41,546 nucleotides of DNA from an uncultured bacterium. GTDB taxonomy: Bacteria; Elusimicrobiota; Elusimicrobia; Elusimicrobiales; Elusimicrobiaceae. The notes under the pieces are model-generated. The model saw only the letters and a program-made list of their open reading frames with translations, was not told where the DNA came from and made no database searches. Position numbers and translations under genes: made by a program. The stretch is taken from NCBI GenBank assembly GCA_949297775.1, contig CASFTM010000012.1:1-41546 (forward strand), in the 5' to 3' direction. How positions within the stretch are numbered: position 1 is the first letter of the stretch; each line of letters starts with the position of its first letter. Below, piece after piece: positions 6,637 to 15,394 of this stretch.

Positions 6637-7527
6637 ATGTTTACCATCAAACCGGTTTTTGCAGTCTGGATTGCCTGGTTCGCCACAGCGGCTAATTTAG
6701 TGGTCAGCAAATTTGCCGTTCCCTATGTAACATCGGCCCTGTTTATTTTGCTGGCGTGCGCCGTGGCGTCGGCGTGTTTTGTACCGTATCTGTACCAAAC
6801 CGGCGGGTGGAAAACTTTGCTGGACAAAAAAATCTGGCCCCAATGTTTGGCGATGGGCACTTTCGGCACCGCCCTGCCGATGACGATTTTTATGATCGCT
6901 TTAAATTACACTACCCCGGTAAACGGCGCTATTTTAAACCAATTTGAAATTATTTATTCACTTATTCTATCGGCCATTTTGCTAAAAGAACGCCCGACAA
7001 TCAGCCAAATCGGCGGTTCGTTGCTTATTTTGCTGGGGGTGGGGCTCCTTTTGTGGCAGGCCGGCACAACGGTACAATTAAAAGGCGATTTGATGATTAT
7101 GGGCTGTTTGTGGATGTTTCAACTCAGTCATATCTTCGCCAAGAAGCTGCCCGCACATATGGAACCGCAGCTAATCGCCGCGGCGCGCGCACTGTTTGCC
7201 ATACCGGCACTTTTGGTGCTGGTGGGGTATTTGGCTGTTTTTCAGGGGCCGTTGCAATTTGACAGCAACGCCACTTTGTGGAGTATGCTCTTTTTATGCG
7301 CCGTCGTGAACTATTTTTTAGGAAATACCTTTTGGTATCAAGCCATCCGGCATATGGATTTAAGCAAAGCCACCGCCATTATCCTATCGTACCCGGTAAT
7401 GACGTTTGCGCTTTCGGTCCTGCTGGGGCAAGACAAAATTACTGTATTTAAGGTACTGGGAATGATCCTCGCCATGGGCGGGGCATATATCGTAACCGGT
7501 ATGGTCAAACAAGGAGAAAACAAATGA
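6637..7527 (+). CDS. EamA-family (DMT superfamily) permease, copy 2
   Basis: A 296-aa paralogue of the preceding gene with the same ten-helix plan and shared blocks (MGTFGTALPMTIFMIALNYTTP, ILLKERPTISQIGGSLLILLG, HMDLSKATAIILSYPVMTFALS). The pair looks like an old duplication, and paired EamA proteins may form a heterodimer, though that is inferred. The start has no Shine-Dalgarno but a -10-like TAAAAT six bases upstream. The stop overlaps the start of the HAD gene by four bases (ATGA), so the two are translationally coupled. Confidence 0.9.
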   Translation: MFTIKPVFAVWIAWFATAANLVVSKFAVPYVTSALFILLACAVASACFVPYLYQTGGWKTLLDKKIWPQCLAMGTFGTALPMTIFMIALNYTTPVNGAILNQFEIIYSLILSAILLKERPTISQIGGSLLILLGVGLLLWQAGTTVQLKGDLMIMGCLWMFQLSHIFAKKLPAHMEPQLIAAARALFAIPALLVLVGYLAVFQGPLQFDSNATLWSMLFLCAVVNYFLGNTFWYQAIRHMDLSKATAIILSYPVMTFALSVLLGQDKITVFKVLGMILAMGGAYIVTGMVKQGENK

Positions 7528-8375
7528 AAAAACTCGTTTTATTTGATTTGGACGGAACCCTGGTCAACGCGGGGGGCGCCGGACGCACCGCTTTAAAAAA
7601 AGCCATGGAAGAGCTCTACGGCGTTAATCCGGAATTTGACCATTCGCTTATTTCCGGTCGGACGGATTTGGATAATTTTTCCATTGTTTATTCCTTAATT
7701 AAAAAAGGCAAAAAACCCACCGCCGCCGAGATGAAAAAAATGAAAGCCAAATATTTGGAACTGCTGCCGGTGGAAGTGCATGCCGCCGTGCGCTGCAAAA
7801 AATACGATTTAATCCCCGGGGTGGAAAAATTTTTAAAGCTGCTTGCTAAAGATAAAGACGTTATTTTGGGTTTAGGCACCGGAAACTTGGAAGAAGGGGC
7901 CAAAATTAAATTGGAACCCAGCAAGCTGGGGGGATACTTTACCGTCGGCGGATACGGCGAAGACGGACACACCCGCGAAGAAATGCTGCAGGCTGCTGTC
8001 AAGCGCGCGGAAAAGAAATTTAAAACCAAAATCGCGCCGGAAAACGTCTACGTCATTGGCGACACCCACCGCGATATTTGCGCCGCCAAAAACTGTGGCT
8101 TTCACAGCGCGGTGCTGACCAACGGCTTTGGCGAAGCGCAAAAAATCCAACGCGCCGCTGCCGAATTGGAAACCAAAGATTTTAACGACATTACCACGTT
8201 CTGCGTCTGGCTCGGCTTAAAAACGGACCCCAAAGGCGTCAAACGCGGCAGCTATATTATGCCCGCCAGCGCGATTGAACACGTGTTTTTCAGCCGTACC
8301 GGCATTGACGAAGACCGCTTAAAAATGCTGCGCATTAAAAAATATTCGGACTTAGAGTCCGGCACCATTATGTGA
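7524..8375 (+). CDS. HAD-superfamily phosphatase
   Basis: A 283-aa haloacid-dehalogenase-like hydrolase. Motif I is LFDLDGTLVNAGG at the N-terminus (nucleophile Asp and acid/base Asp). Motif II is probably LGLGTGN around residue 115. Motif III/IV is VYVIGDTHRDICAAKNCG, with a Lys-rich stretch before it. The cap is helical, as in phosphoglycolate phosphatase-type (subclass I) enzymes, so it likely dephosphorylates a small phosphometabolite. A roughly 60-residue C-terminal extension (SYIMPASAIEHVFFSRTG and beyond) is longer than usual. It is coupled to the upstream EamA gene and closely followed by the cyclodeaminase-fold gene. Confidence 0.88.
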   Translation: MKKLVLFDLDGTLVNAGGAGRTALKKAMEELYGVNPEFDHSLISGRTDLDNFSIVYSLIKKGKKPTAAEMKKMKAKYLELLPVEVHAAVRCKKYDLIPGVEKFLKLLAKDKDVILGLGTGNLEEGAKIKLEPSKLGGYFTVGGYGEDGHTREEMLQAAVKRAEKKFKTKIAPENVYVIGDTHRDICAAKNCGFHSAVLTNGFGEAQKIQRAAAELETKDFNDITTFCVWLGLKTDPKGVKRGSYIMPASAIEHVFFSRTGIDEDRLKMLRIKKYSDLESGTIM

Positions 8376-8384
8376 GGCCGCCGT

Positions 8385-8954
8385 ATGGAATGGTATACCG
8401 CCGCTGAACGCTTTACCGAAGCGCTGGCTTCTTCGGACCCGACCCCGGGGGGGGGCGCCGCCGCCGCTATGACGGGCGCCATGGGATGTTCGCTAGCGAT
8501 GATGGCTGTAAGCACTACGCTTAAACGCAAAGCTACGCCCGAAGAACTCCGCCCGCGCCTGACGCAAAGCTTAAAAAGGCTGACCGCTTTTAAAAACGAA
8601 TTAAAAGGCTATATCCGCCAAGACGGCGAGGCTTACGCCGCCTATCTGACGGCGAAAAAACTCTCTAAAGACAACCCGGAACGGGAAAAAGCCGTGCAGG
8701 ACGCCCTGCTGTTTGCCGCACGAGTGCCTTCAGACGCCGCCTCCGCCGCGTTACACTGCCTGCGCGAAGTGGAACAAATAAAGGGCGATGTGGCGGAAAT
8801 TATTTTATCGGATGTTTTGTGCGCCAAACACTTGCTGCAGGCGTGCATTAAATGCTCGGCGGAAAGCATCCGGGCAAACCTGGTGTTCATTAAAAACGAG
8901 GACCGGGTAAACGAAATCAACAAACAGCTGGCCACTTTGCTAAAGGCTTGCTAA
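8385..8954 (+). CDS. Cyclodeaminase/cyclohydrolase-family protein (FTCD_C fold)
   Basis: A 189-aa protein matching the C-terminal domain of formiminotransferase-cyclodeaminase, which occurs alone in bacteria as methenyl-THF cyclohydrolase (FchA-type). The signature near the N-terminus is SSDPTPGGGAAAAMTGAMGCSLAMM. An all-helical body with a KDNPEREKAVQDALLFAARVP segment follows. It would act in one-carbon (folate) metabolism or histidine breakdown. Formiminotransferase itself is not nearby, so the exact reaction is uncertain. GAGG lies seven bases before the ATG, and the gene is nine bases after the HAD gene in one operon. Confidence 0.85.
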   Translation: MEWYTAAERFTEALASSDPTPGGGAAAAMTGAMGCSLAMMAVSTTLKRKATPEELRPRLTQSLKRLTAFKNELKGYIRQDGEAYAAYLTAKKLSKDNPEREKAVQDALLFAARVPSDAASAALHCLREVEQIKGDVAEIILSDVLCAKHLLQACIKCSAESIRANLVFIKNEDRVNEINKQLATLLKAC

Positions 8955-8965
8955 AAGGAATTGTT

Positions 8966-10528
8966 ATGAGCGACAAAGCAAACAAACGCAGCGGTATGCT
9001 GGGCACCATTTATAATATGTTGCCTTCTATTGACGACGATTACGCCGCAAAACTAGTCTATACATTGGAAGACAAAAAAGCACTGACCGAACTGCAGCAG
9101 GATATTGCCGACATTGCCGCGCAGTTAAGCTCCGATTCGCCGATGACGGATACCACTGTCGCCAAAATTCTGCTGGACGAAATCACCATTCCGGCCGCTT
9201 TGCGCCAACTGCGGATTTATAACAATTCCACCTCCATCAGCGAACTCTGCTCCGCACTGGAAATTCCCTCCGCCGATACCGCCAAACTGTTGGAAGTATA
9301 CGCTTCGTTCTCTTCCCGCAAATACTTTGACGAACAATTTGCCGCCGCTTTAAAAGACGTGCAGGACAGCGATATGAAAGACGAAGAAAAAGCCCTCCAC
9401 GCCGTACGCATTTTGCTGCAAAAAGCGGATGAATTGCTGGCTTCTTCGCCCAAAACAGCCAAACAGAACAAAAAAGATATTTTTAAAACCGCCGACAAAT
9501 ATCACCTCTCCGTCAAAGCTACGGCGGAACTGGAATTGCTCTACACCCAACCGGCCAGCATTGCTTTTCAACAGGAATTTGACCGGCTGCTTAAACTGCT
9601 TTTAGCGCAAAACCCCGATAAACGCCTGTGCGCCTCGCTGGCGGCGCGGGTAATGCTGTGCCAAATCACCGCCAAAGATGCCCAGGATATTGCGCTGTTG
9701 TCCAAATTATTAAACGGGCAGCTTTTGGAAGAAGATTTACTGATTATCGCCTGCCGCTACTTAAAAGCCAAGGCGCCTGCGGATATTGCCGCCACGTTTG
9801 AGGCCGTCTTAAAGAAACTGCCGCACGTTTCCCGCCCAGAAGAAAACTTGGGCCTGGCGGTACGGGTGCTGTTGGACGGTACCGCCGCCAGTTTTGAAAA
9901 TGCCAGCCAAAAAGCGTCCATTCTGCGCGAACGCGAGGTGCTGCGAAAAGCCCTGTCCAAAAAAGACCTTTATAATGGCTACGAATATGATTTGGCGGAA
10001 CATTTTGGCGGTAAAAAGACTTTCATTCAAATAGAACGGGAAATGCAGGAATTGCTTCATTCTCTCCCGTACTGCAATAACGAAAAAGACAACAAAGAAC
10101 TTGCCTGTAAAGTGCTTTTAGGTTCCCTTAGCCAGGAAGAAGCCGCCAAACAGGCCCAATACCTGCGGGACTTAAAAGCCCAAACGCTTACCCAGGGGTT
10201 GGCGCCCGAATTAATGAAAAATTATCTTGGCACAAAATCCGCCGACGAATTGATGAAGTTTTTTGAAGAATCCCTTGCCCCTTACACTTTTTGGAAATCC
10301 AACAGGGAAAAACATATTTTTGCACTCCATACCTTGGTAGGAGAACTAAATGGCGTTTATAACCACCGGATTTCGCAATTTGTATTGGAAATGCTGGAAA
10401 ACGGATCTTCCCTGGAAGTAATGAACGATATGCTGGCTGAAATCCAAAAGAAAAAAACCAGCCCCGAAGAACTGGAAAATTTGTTAGAACGTTATAAACA
10501 AGCGCGGGCGTCTTCCAAAGCCGCCTAA
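8966..10528 (+). CDS. Cytoplasmic helical protein built of about six repeats, unknown function
   Basis: A 520-aa soluble, all-helical protein that I do not recognise. It contains about six degenerate units of 71-82 residues. Each carries a core of the type A-x-[RK]-[VI]-L-L-x-[GD] followed by an Ala/Gln helix: AKILLDEIT near base 9161, VRILLQK near 9405, ARVMLCQIT near 9645, VRVLLDGT near 9858, CKVLLGSLS near 10105, LHTLVGELN near 10325. Most cores are preceded by F-x3-[EF]-x3-L. No signal peptide or transmembrane segment is seen. ATG 8966 is preferred over 8948 because AAGGA lies at the right distance. It follows the cyclodeaminase gene in the same operon. The solenoid shape suggests a scaffold or adaptor, by inference only. 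Confidence 0.8.
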   Translation: MSDKANKRSGMLGTIYNMLPSIDDDYAAKLVYTLEDKKALTELQQDIADIAAQLSSDSPMTDTTVAKILLDEITIPAALRQLRIYNNSTSISELCSALEIPSADTAKLLEVYASFSSRKYFDEQFAAALKDVQDSDMKDEEKALHAVRILLQKADELLASSPKTAKQNKKDIFKTADKYHLSVKATAELELLYTQPASIAFQQEFDRLLKLLLAQNPDKRLCASLAARVMLCQITAKDAQDIALLSKLLNGQLLEEDLLIIACRYLKAKAPADIAATFEAVLKKLPHVSRPEENLGLAVRVLLDGTAASFENASQKASILREREVLRKALSKKDLYNGYEYDLAEHFGGKKTFIQIEREMQELLHSLPYCNNEKDNKELACKVLLGSLSQEEAAKQAQYLRDLKAQTLTQGLAPELMKNYLGTKSADELMKFFEESLAPYTFWKSNREKHIFALHTLVGELNGVYNHRISQFVLEMLENGSSLEVMNDMLAEIQKKKTSPEELENLLERYKQARASSKAA

Positions 10529-10621
10529 GCGCACTGCAAGAAAAAAGGCTGTTAAATCGCGCGATAATTTGCTATGCTTTTATCGTGCCGTGTTACATTT
10601 ATTTTTTCAAGGGTGAAAAAT

Positions 10622-13342
10622 ATGAGATATTGGGTCTATATCAACGACAAAGTAGAGGGTCCTTTTGAAGAGGACAAATTAGTCACGCTCCCGGGTTTTA
10701 CCCCGGATACGCTCATCTGTGCCGAAGAAATCGCGGCCGGAGGAAGCCAGGAATGGGTAAAAGCTTCCAGCATTTTTGAATTTGACCAAGTTGAACAGAC
10801 CGTCAACCAACCGCTTCCGGCGGCAGAAGTATTCCAAACACAAAGTCCCACCCAGCCGGTCCCGCAGGAAAGCACTGCGATTACTACTGCTAACTTGCTC
10901 CTTGAAAAAATGGATTTGTTAACCCGGGAAATTTCCGGCCTGCAAAACAAGTTGGACGAAATGCAAAACAAATTGGATGCAGCTATCACTTCGGTCCAAA
11001 ATCATTCGGGCTTTCAGGGAGATATCCCGGCTTACATTCCTCCCCAAGAAGATGCCCACAATACTATTACTTTAACCCGACAAGCCCTTGAAACTGTCCA
11101 GGAAGAAAATCATTTGCCTAACACGGAACATTTGGTTTCCCAAGCGGAAGATATTGTCAATACCGCCAACCAGGAAGAAAAACCGTTGGATATGCTTGGC
11201 CCCATAGAGTTCGGAGAAGAAAAAAAACAAGATGCCACCCCGACCGAAGTTACTCTGGGCTCCAAGGCGGAAGAAGAAGTCGTTCTCCGCTCGGCGTTGG
11301 ACTCTTTATATAATGCAAAGGCCGTTCAATCCCAAGAAGAAAAAGAAAGCACCTTCCAAGATTTACTGACACCGAAACAAGCCGAGGCGTTGGCTGCCCA
11401 GGCGGAAGTATTGCGCGCCCAAAAAGAAGCCACCAGCAAACCGACACTCGACGACGCTTTGAAAGCAGCCGCCGAGCCGGCAAAAGAAACTTCAGAAACG
11501 GCCGAAAAGGAAACTTCTGCCGGGAACTTGCCGTCCGAAGAAGAAGCTGCGAAAGATGCCTTATTAAAAGAATTAACGGCAGAGCCCAAAGAAGATATTT
11601 TGGACCAAGTCATTAAAGAAAGAGAAGAAGAACAAAAAGCCGAAACCTTTAAGATGGAACAAGCTGCAGCCACTGGCGCGGCTATAGCAGCCGAACAAAT
11701 CTTGCAAGAAAAGACTTCTGCTCCAAAGCAGCCCGCTGAAACCGAAACCCCTGGGTTTGAAACCGTGCAAGAAGCCGCCGCAGAACCTGTTGAAGAAAAA
11801 CAAACCTTGGACTTTACCCAAGCCCAACAAGAACCGCCGCTGACAATCGCCCCGGACCGTGCTGAACCGGAAAAGCAAGAACAAGTGCATCCCGCTTCAC
11901 AAATGCCGGCAGACCAACCTGCGGAAGAACAAAAACCGGAAACACAGCCGGCCCAAGCAGAAGCTGCAAAATCCGATTTGCCTTCGTTAGAAGAAAGCGT
12001 GCCCAATCCGGCAGCAGGTATTATGTCTGAAGAAGCCAAAGAAGAAACTATGCAGGAACTGGTGCCCGGTGCTAAGAGCGAGAAACCGGACGGAATTGTT
12101 ATTACAGATGCAGATCTAAATGAAGCGTTTGCCGAACATAATAAAGAAAGTGACCAATCGGTAGAGCAACTTTTTGGTATAGCTTCCCCTAGTGCCCAGT
12201 CTGCACAGCCGGCGCCGGAACAGCCGCTCCAGAACGACGAGACTGCTCATCTGCCGCAATTTAGCGACCAAACCGTTGACAAACCGTTGCCGGTGGGCAA
12301 CCCGGACGATCTGACAGAAATTGAGCTGAAAGAAGGGTCCACGTATTTAATTTCCGACTTTGTGCCTCCGGCGCAGGCCAATGCTAATGCACTGCCCAAA
12401 GAGTTGGAAGCAATGCAAACCCAAAAATCTGGTCAGAAAAATAATAATGCTGCTCATTCCAGCACCGAAAACACCGCCTCCGAAATTCAAGAAATGGTGT
12501 CTCCGGTAAGCCAGAACGAAAAACAACCCGAACAGCCGGCAGAAGGGGCGCTTAAAGATGTAACCATATCGCAAGTTATTTTGGAAAATACCATCAAAAC
12601 CAAACGCGGTGCCACGCTGGATATAAAAACTGTACCGATGGTACCTGAACCGGCCCAATCGGAACGGTTGCATTTGGATACGATGAATGATGATATCAAT
12701 GCCCAACACGATATGAAAGAGGCCGATTTAAAAACCCCGGCGAAAACGACAAAAATGCTTATGGGCATTGGCGCCACTGTTGTATTGGCTGCACTCATCT
12801 ACTTTATGCTTGCGTTTATGAATTTAATTCCGGCACAATTTAATGTATTGTCTTCCGGTCAAAAAACAGCGGCGCCGCAAAACGCCCAAATTGCAGACGA
12901 GATGCTCCCACAGGAACAACCCGCCGCTCAGCCGGGGACTGTTCCCATGGAAGCCGCTGCAGCGAACCCGATGGATAATATCCTTACGGAAGTAAAAAAT
13001 TATCCGCTGCAAAATGGGTACACTCTGCAGCAATTTATTGAAGCCAAACACCCGGCCGCCCAAAACTTGATTACCTGGGAAATTTCTACTGCGGTAGACC
13101 CCGATAACTACTCCGTTTTGGTAAAAGTTCCGCCGGAGAATCCGCAAAGTTTCAAAATTTCGTACCGCTTTAATTACAATACGGTAACGAAAGCGCTGGA
13201 TCCGACGATTTCTGACGCTAAAAACTTGTTGGATTCAGTAGCCCAAAGCATGGGGGCTCTCCCGCAAGGGCAAATGCAATTGCCGCAGCAACAAGGACTG
13301 CCTCAGCAGCCGGCGATGCCCCAGCAACCGATGCGGCAATAA
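10622..13342 (+). CDS. Large GYF_2-domain membrane protein with a long acidic low-complexity linker
   Basis: 906 aa. Residues 1-60 match a GYF_2 domain (YWVYINDKVEGPFEEDKL, then GSQEWVKASSIFEF), a small fold thought to bind proline-rich peptides. A short coiled coil follows (LTREISGLQNKLDEMQNKLDA, near 115). Next come about 580 residues of low-complexity, Glu/Ala/Pro/Gln-rich, probably disordered sequence. A single transmembrane helix lies near 713-735, and a roughly 170-residue C-terminal domain ends in a Pro/Gln-rich tail. The N-terminus is presumably cytoplasmic and the C-terminal domain periplasmic. The start at 10622 has AAGGGTG upstream and begins exactly at the GYF fold; upstream codons are not conserved-looking. 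Function is unknown; a membrane scaffold is possible. Confidence 0.82.
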   Translation: MRYWVYINDKVEGPFEEDKLVTLPGFTPDTLICAEEIAAGGSQEWVKASSIFEFDQVEQTVNQPLPAAEVFQTQSPTQPVPQESTAITTANLLLEKMDLLTREISGLQNKLDEMQNKLDAAITSVQNHSGFQGDIPAYIPPQEDAHNTITLTRQALETVQEENHLPNTEHLVSQAEDIVNTANQEEKPLDMLGPIEFGEEKKQDATPTEVTLGSKAEEEVVLRSALDSLYNAKAVQSQEEKESTFQDLLTPKQAEALAAQAEVLRAQKEATSKPTLDDALKAAAEPAKETSETAEKETSAGNLPSEEEAAKDALLKELTAEPKEDILDQVIKEREEEQKAETFKMEQAAATGAAIAAEQILQEKTSAPKQPAETETPGFETVQEAAAEPVEEKQTLDFTQAQQEPPLTIAPDRAEPEKQEQVHPASQMPADQPAEEQKPETQPAQAEAAKSDLPSLEESVPNPAAGIMSEEAKEETMQELVPGAKSEKPDGIVITDADLNEAFAEHNKESDQSVEQLFGIASPSAQSAQPAPEQPLQNDETAHLPQFSDQTVDKPLPVGNPDDLTEIELKEGSTYLISDFVPPAQANANALPKELEAMQTQKSGQKNNNAAHSSTENTASEIQEMVSPVSQNEKQPEQPAEGALKDVTISQVILENTIKTKRGATLDIKTVPMVPEPAQSERLHLDTMNDDINAQHDMKEADLKTPAKTTKMLMGIGATVVLAALIYFMLAFMNLIPAQFNVLSSGQKTAAPQNAQIADEMLPQEQPAAQPGTVPMEAAAANPMDNILTEVKNYPLQNGYTLQQFIEAKHPAAQNLITWEISTAVDPDNYSVLVKVPPENPQSFKISYRFNYNTVTKALDPTISDAKNLLDSVAQSMGALPQGQMQLPQQQGLPQQPAMPQQPMRQ

Positions 13343-13381
13343 TTTGCCAAAAGTTGCATAATAAATTACAAATGCTATTTT

Positions 13382-13413
13382 CAGCCTCCGCTTTTGCGCG
13401 GAGGCTGTTTTTT
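13382..13413 (+). terminator. Intrinsic terminator of the GYF-domain gene
   Basis: Perfect 10-bp stem CAGCCTCCGC / GCGGAGGCTG (13382-13391 and 13398-13407), then six Ts. Confidence 0.92.
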
Positions 13414-13516
13414 GCAAAAGAGGAGCATCAAAAAACGAAGCATTTGCCTCAAAAAGATTTACCCCAAACAACATCCCTTTATCCGGGCCCTTGCTTGCCC
13501 AAAAAGGCATTAAACA

Positions 13517-13545
13517 CCCCACGGTCCGCGCAAGGAACCGTGGGG
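13517..13545 (-). terminator. Possible terminator of pepT
   Basis: Stem CCCCACGGT / ACCGTGGGG (13517-13525 and 13537-13545) 21 bp past the pepT stop. The T tract on the minus strand is poor (TGTTTAATG). Confidence 0.5.
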
Positions 13546-13565
13546 GAAGATAATGAAACTCTTTT

Positions 13566-14801
13566 TTATTTAACAGCGTTTTTAACAATACTCTCCAAAA
13601 TATGGAAAGTTTTTTCCACCCAGCCCATACTCAGCCACTCATAGGGGCCGTGCGGATTTTCGTATCCGGCAAAGATATTGGGCGTAGGCAAACCGCGCAG
13701 GCTCATCTGGGAGCCGTCCGTCCCGCCGCGGGCTTGCGTCAGGCGGTATTGCACGTGGTTTTCCCGCAGGGCTTCTTCCAAAAGTTCCATCGCTTGCGGA
13801 TGTTCTTTTAAAACTTCGCGCATATTGCGGTACTGCTTTTTGAATTCAATTTCAATTTTAGCCGCCGGATATTTGCGGCGTTTCTCCGCCACTAAGTCTT
13901 CCAGCATTTTTTCAAATTGTTCAAACTTAACCAAATCGTGCTCCCGCACCAGCCCCTGCAAGACCGCTTTGTCCAAACCGCCTTCTATATCTTTAAACAA
14001 TACAAAGCCTTCTTCGCCTTCGGTCGTTTCGGGCAGTTTATCTTCCGGCCAGGAAGAAACAATATCCGCCGCAATGCGCACGGGGTTAGCCATAAAGCCT
14101 TTGGCCGAACCGGGGTGACAGGTTTTACCGATAATACGGATGGTTACAGTATCGGCATTGAAGGTTCCGCAGTCAATATCGCCCAGGGTGGCGCCGTCCA
14201 CCGTATAGGCAAAGTCCGCACCGAATTTTTGGACGTCAAAATACGAAATGCCGGTTCCGGTTTCTTCGTCAATAGTAAAGGCAGCTTTAATCGGCCCGTG
14301 TTTAATTTCCGGGTGCGCCAGCAGGTATTCGGCCAGCGTCATAATGGTAGCAATGCCGATTTTATCATCCCCTGCCAGCAGCGTGTTTCCGTCCGCCGTT
14401 ACGATATCGTCCCCGATACAAAGTTTCAAATTGGGTGCGATTTCCGGCGATAGATACATCTTTTTTTCTTCGTTAATGGTAATCCGTCCGCCGTCATAAT
14501 TGGGGTGCACGCGCGGACGAATGTTTTTTCCGTTAAAGTCGCAAACGGTGTCCATATGGGCAAAAAGCCCGATTACCGGCGCTTTTTTATCGGTATTAGC
14601 CGGCAGCACTCCGGTTACAAAGCCGTATTCGTCCACCTCCACATCCGTAAACCCGATGGCGCGCATTTCCTGTGCCAAGGTATGGGCAAAAGAAATTTGG
14701 CTGGGAGTGGTGGGGGTTATTTTGCTGGTAGGGTCGCTGGTGGTGTCTACCGACACATAGCGGACGAAACGGTTGTATATTTTTTGTTGTAAAGGATTCA
14801 T
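13566..14801 (-). CDS. pepT: Peptidase T (tripeptide aminopeptidase)
   Basis: A 411-aa cytoplasmic di-zinc aminopeptidase of family M20B that removes the N-terminal residue from tripeptides. Length and motifs match PepT throughout: GLFAHMDTVCDFNG (His82, Asp84), LLAGDDKIGIA (Asp145), FTIDEETGTG (Glu179 or Glu180), TVDGATLGDID (Asp202), and a C-terminal RGGTDGSQMS with PTPNIFAGYENPHG supplying the last zinc histidine region. The ATG has GGAGAAAAT upstream. It is divergent from the LEA14-like lipoprotein gene, and fits peptide scavenging by a gut anaerobe. Confidence 0.96.
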   Translation of the reverse strand: MNPLQQKIYNRFVRYVSVDTTSDPTSKITPTTPSQISFAHTLAQEMRAIGFTDVEVDEYGFVTGVLPANTDKKAPVIGLFAHMDTVCDFNGKNIRPRVHPNYDGGRITINEEKKMYLSPEIAPNLKLCIGDDIVTADGNTLLAGDDKIGIATIMTLAEYLLAHPEIKHGPIKAAFTIDEETGTGISYFDVQKFGADFAYTVDGATLGDIDCGTFNADTVTIRIIGKTCHPGSAKGFMANPVRIAADIVSSWPEDKLPETTEGEEGFVLFKDIEGGLDKAVLQGLVREHDLVKFEQFEKMLEDLVAEKRRKYPAAKIEIEFKKQYRNMREVLKEHPQAMELLEEALRENHVQYRLTQARGGTDGSQMSLRGLPTPNIFAGYENPHGPYEWLSMGWVEKTFHILESIVKNAVK

Positions 14802-14864
14802 ATTTTCTCCATAAAAGCTTCATTTTATTATACAATTTATTATTCTTAGACTTGGGAGGATTTA

Positions 14865-15329
14865 ATGAAGAAACTGTTTTTATTTATCGCCGCCGCCGTT
14901 CTGTTTGCCGGTTGCGCTACCGTCAAAGAAACCGAAAATATGGCCGACTGCAAATTTGCGCTTAGAAGCGTAGAGCTGACTAATTACAATTTGACTTCGT
15001 TTGATTTTGACGTCATTATCGCCATTACCAATATGAACCGCAAAGAAGCCGCCGCTCTGAAACGCTTTGAGGGGGAACTAACGGTAAATGAAGAAAAAAT
15101 GGCCGATGTATCCCTGGAAGACATCCGAATTGAACCCAACTCTACCAAAAACGCCAAAGCGCGCTTAAATGTGCCGATGACGGCATTCAACAGCAAGCTG
15201 TTGGGGCTGATTAGTATGGGCAGCGGAACCTTGGACTACCACTTAACGGGCACGATGTATTTTGAAGGACCGTTGGGGGCGGAAATCCCCGTACCGGTGG
15301 ATATCGGGCGCATTGGCAGCTACAATTAA
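14865..15329 (+). CDS. LEA14-like (LEA_2 domain) lipoprotein
   Basis: A 154-aa lipoprotein with the N-terminal signal MKKLFLFIAAAVLFAGC, a lipobox LFAGC with the lipidated Cys at 17. The rest is a beta-sandwich of the water-stress/LEA14 type: the sequence runs FALRSVELTNYNLTSFDFDVIIAITNMN and later ARLNVPM, DYHLTGTMYFEGPLG, IPVPVDIG. Bacterial members sit at the inner leaflet of the outer membrane or at the periplasmic face of the inner membrane, and their function is mostly unknown. GGGAGG precedes the ATG. A strong hairpin follows the stop. Confidence 0.85.
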   Translation: MKKLFLFIAAAVLFAGCATVKETENMADCKFALRSVELTNYNLTSFDFDVIIAITNMNRKEAAALKRFEGELTVNEEKMADVSLEDIRIEPNSTKNAKARLNVPMTAFNSKLLGLISMGSGTLDYHLTGTMYFEGPLGAEIPVPVDIGRIGSYN

Positions 15330-15342
15330 TTTTCACACAAAC

Positions 15343-15378
15343 AACAACGCCCCGGGCCGCTTGGTCCGGGGCGTTGTT
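15343..15378. terminator. Bidirectional hairpin terminator between the LEA14-like gene and feoAB
   Basis: Perfect 13-bp stem AACAACGCCCCGG / CCGGGGCGTTGTT (15343-15355 and 15366-15378) between two converging genes. T tracts are short on both sides. Confidence 0.7.
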
Positions 15379-15394
15379 ACGGAAACGGAAAAAA

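Noticed and set aside
13449-13480. GATTTACCCC stretch resembling the small-RNA repeat, in the gap after the GYF gene
   Set aside because: No promoter, flanking hairpin or terminator accompanies it, and the match is short.
13354-13644. 96-codon open frame in the GYF/pepT gap
   Set aside because: It runs through the GYF terminator and into pepT antisense, has no ribosome-binding site and no protein-like composition.
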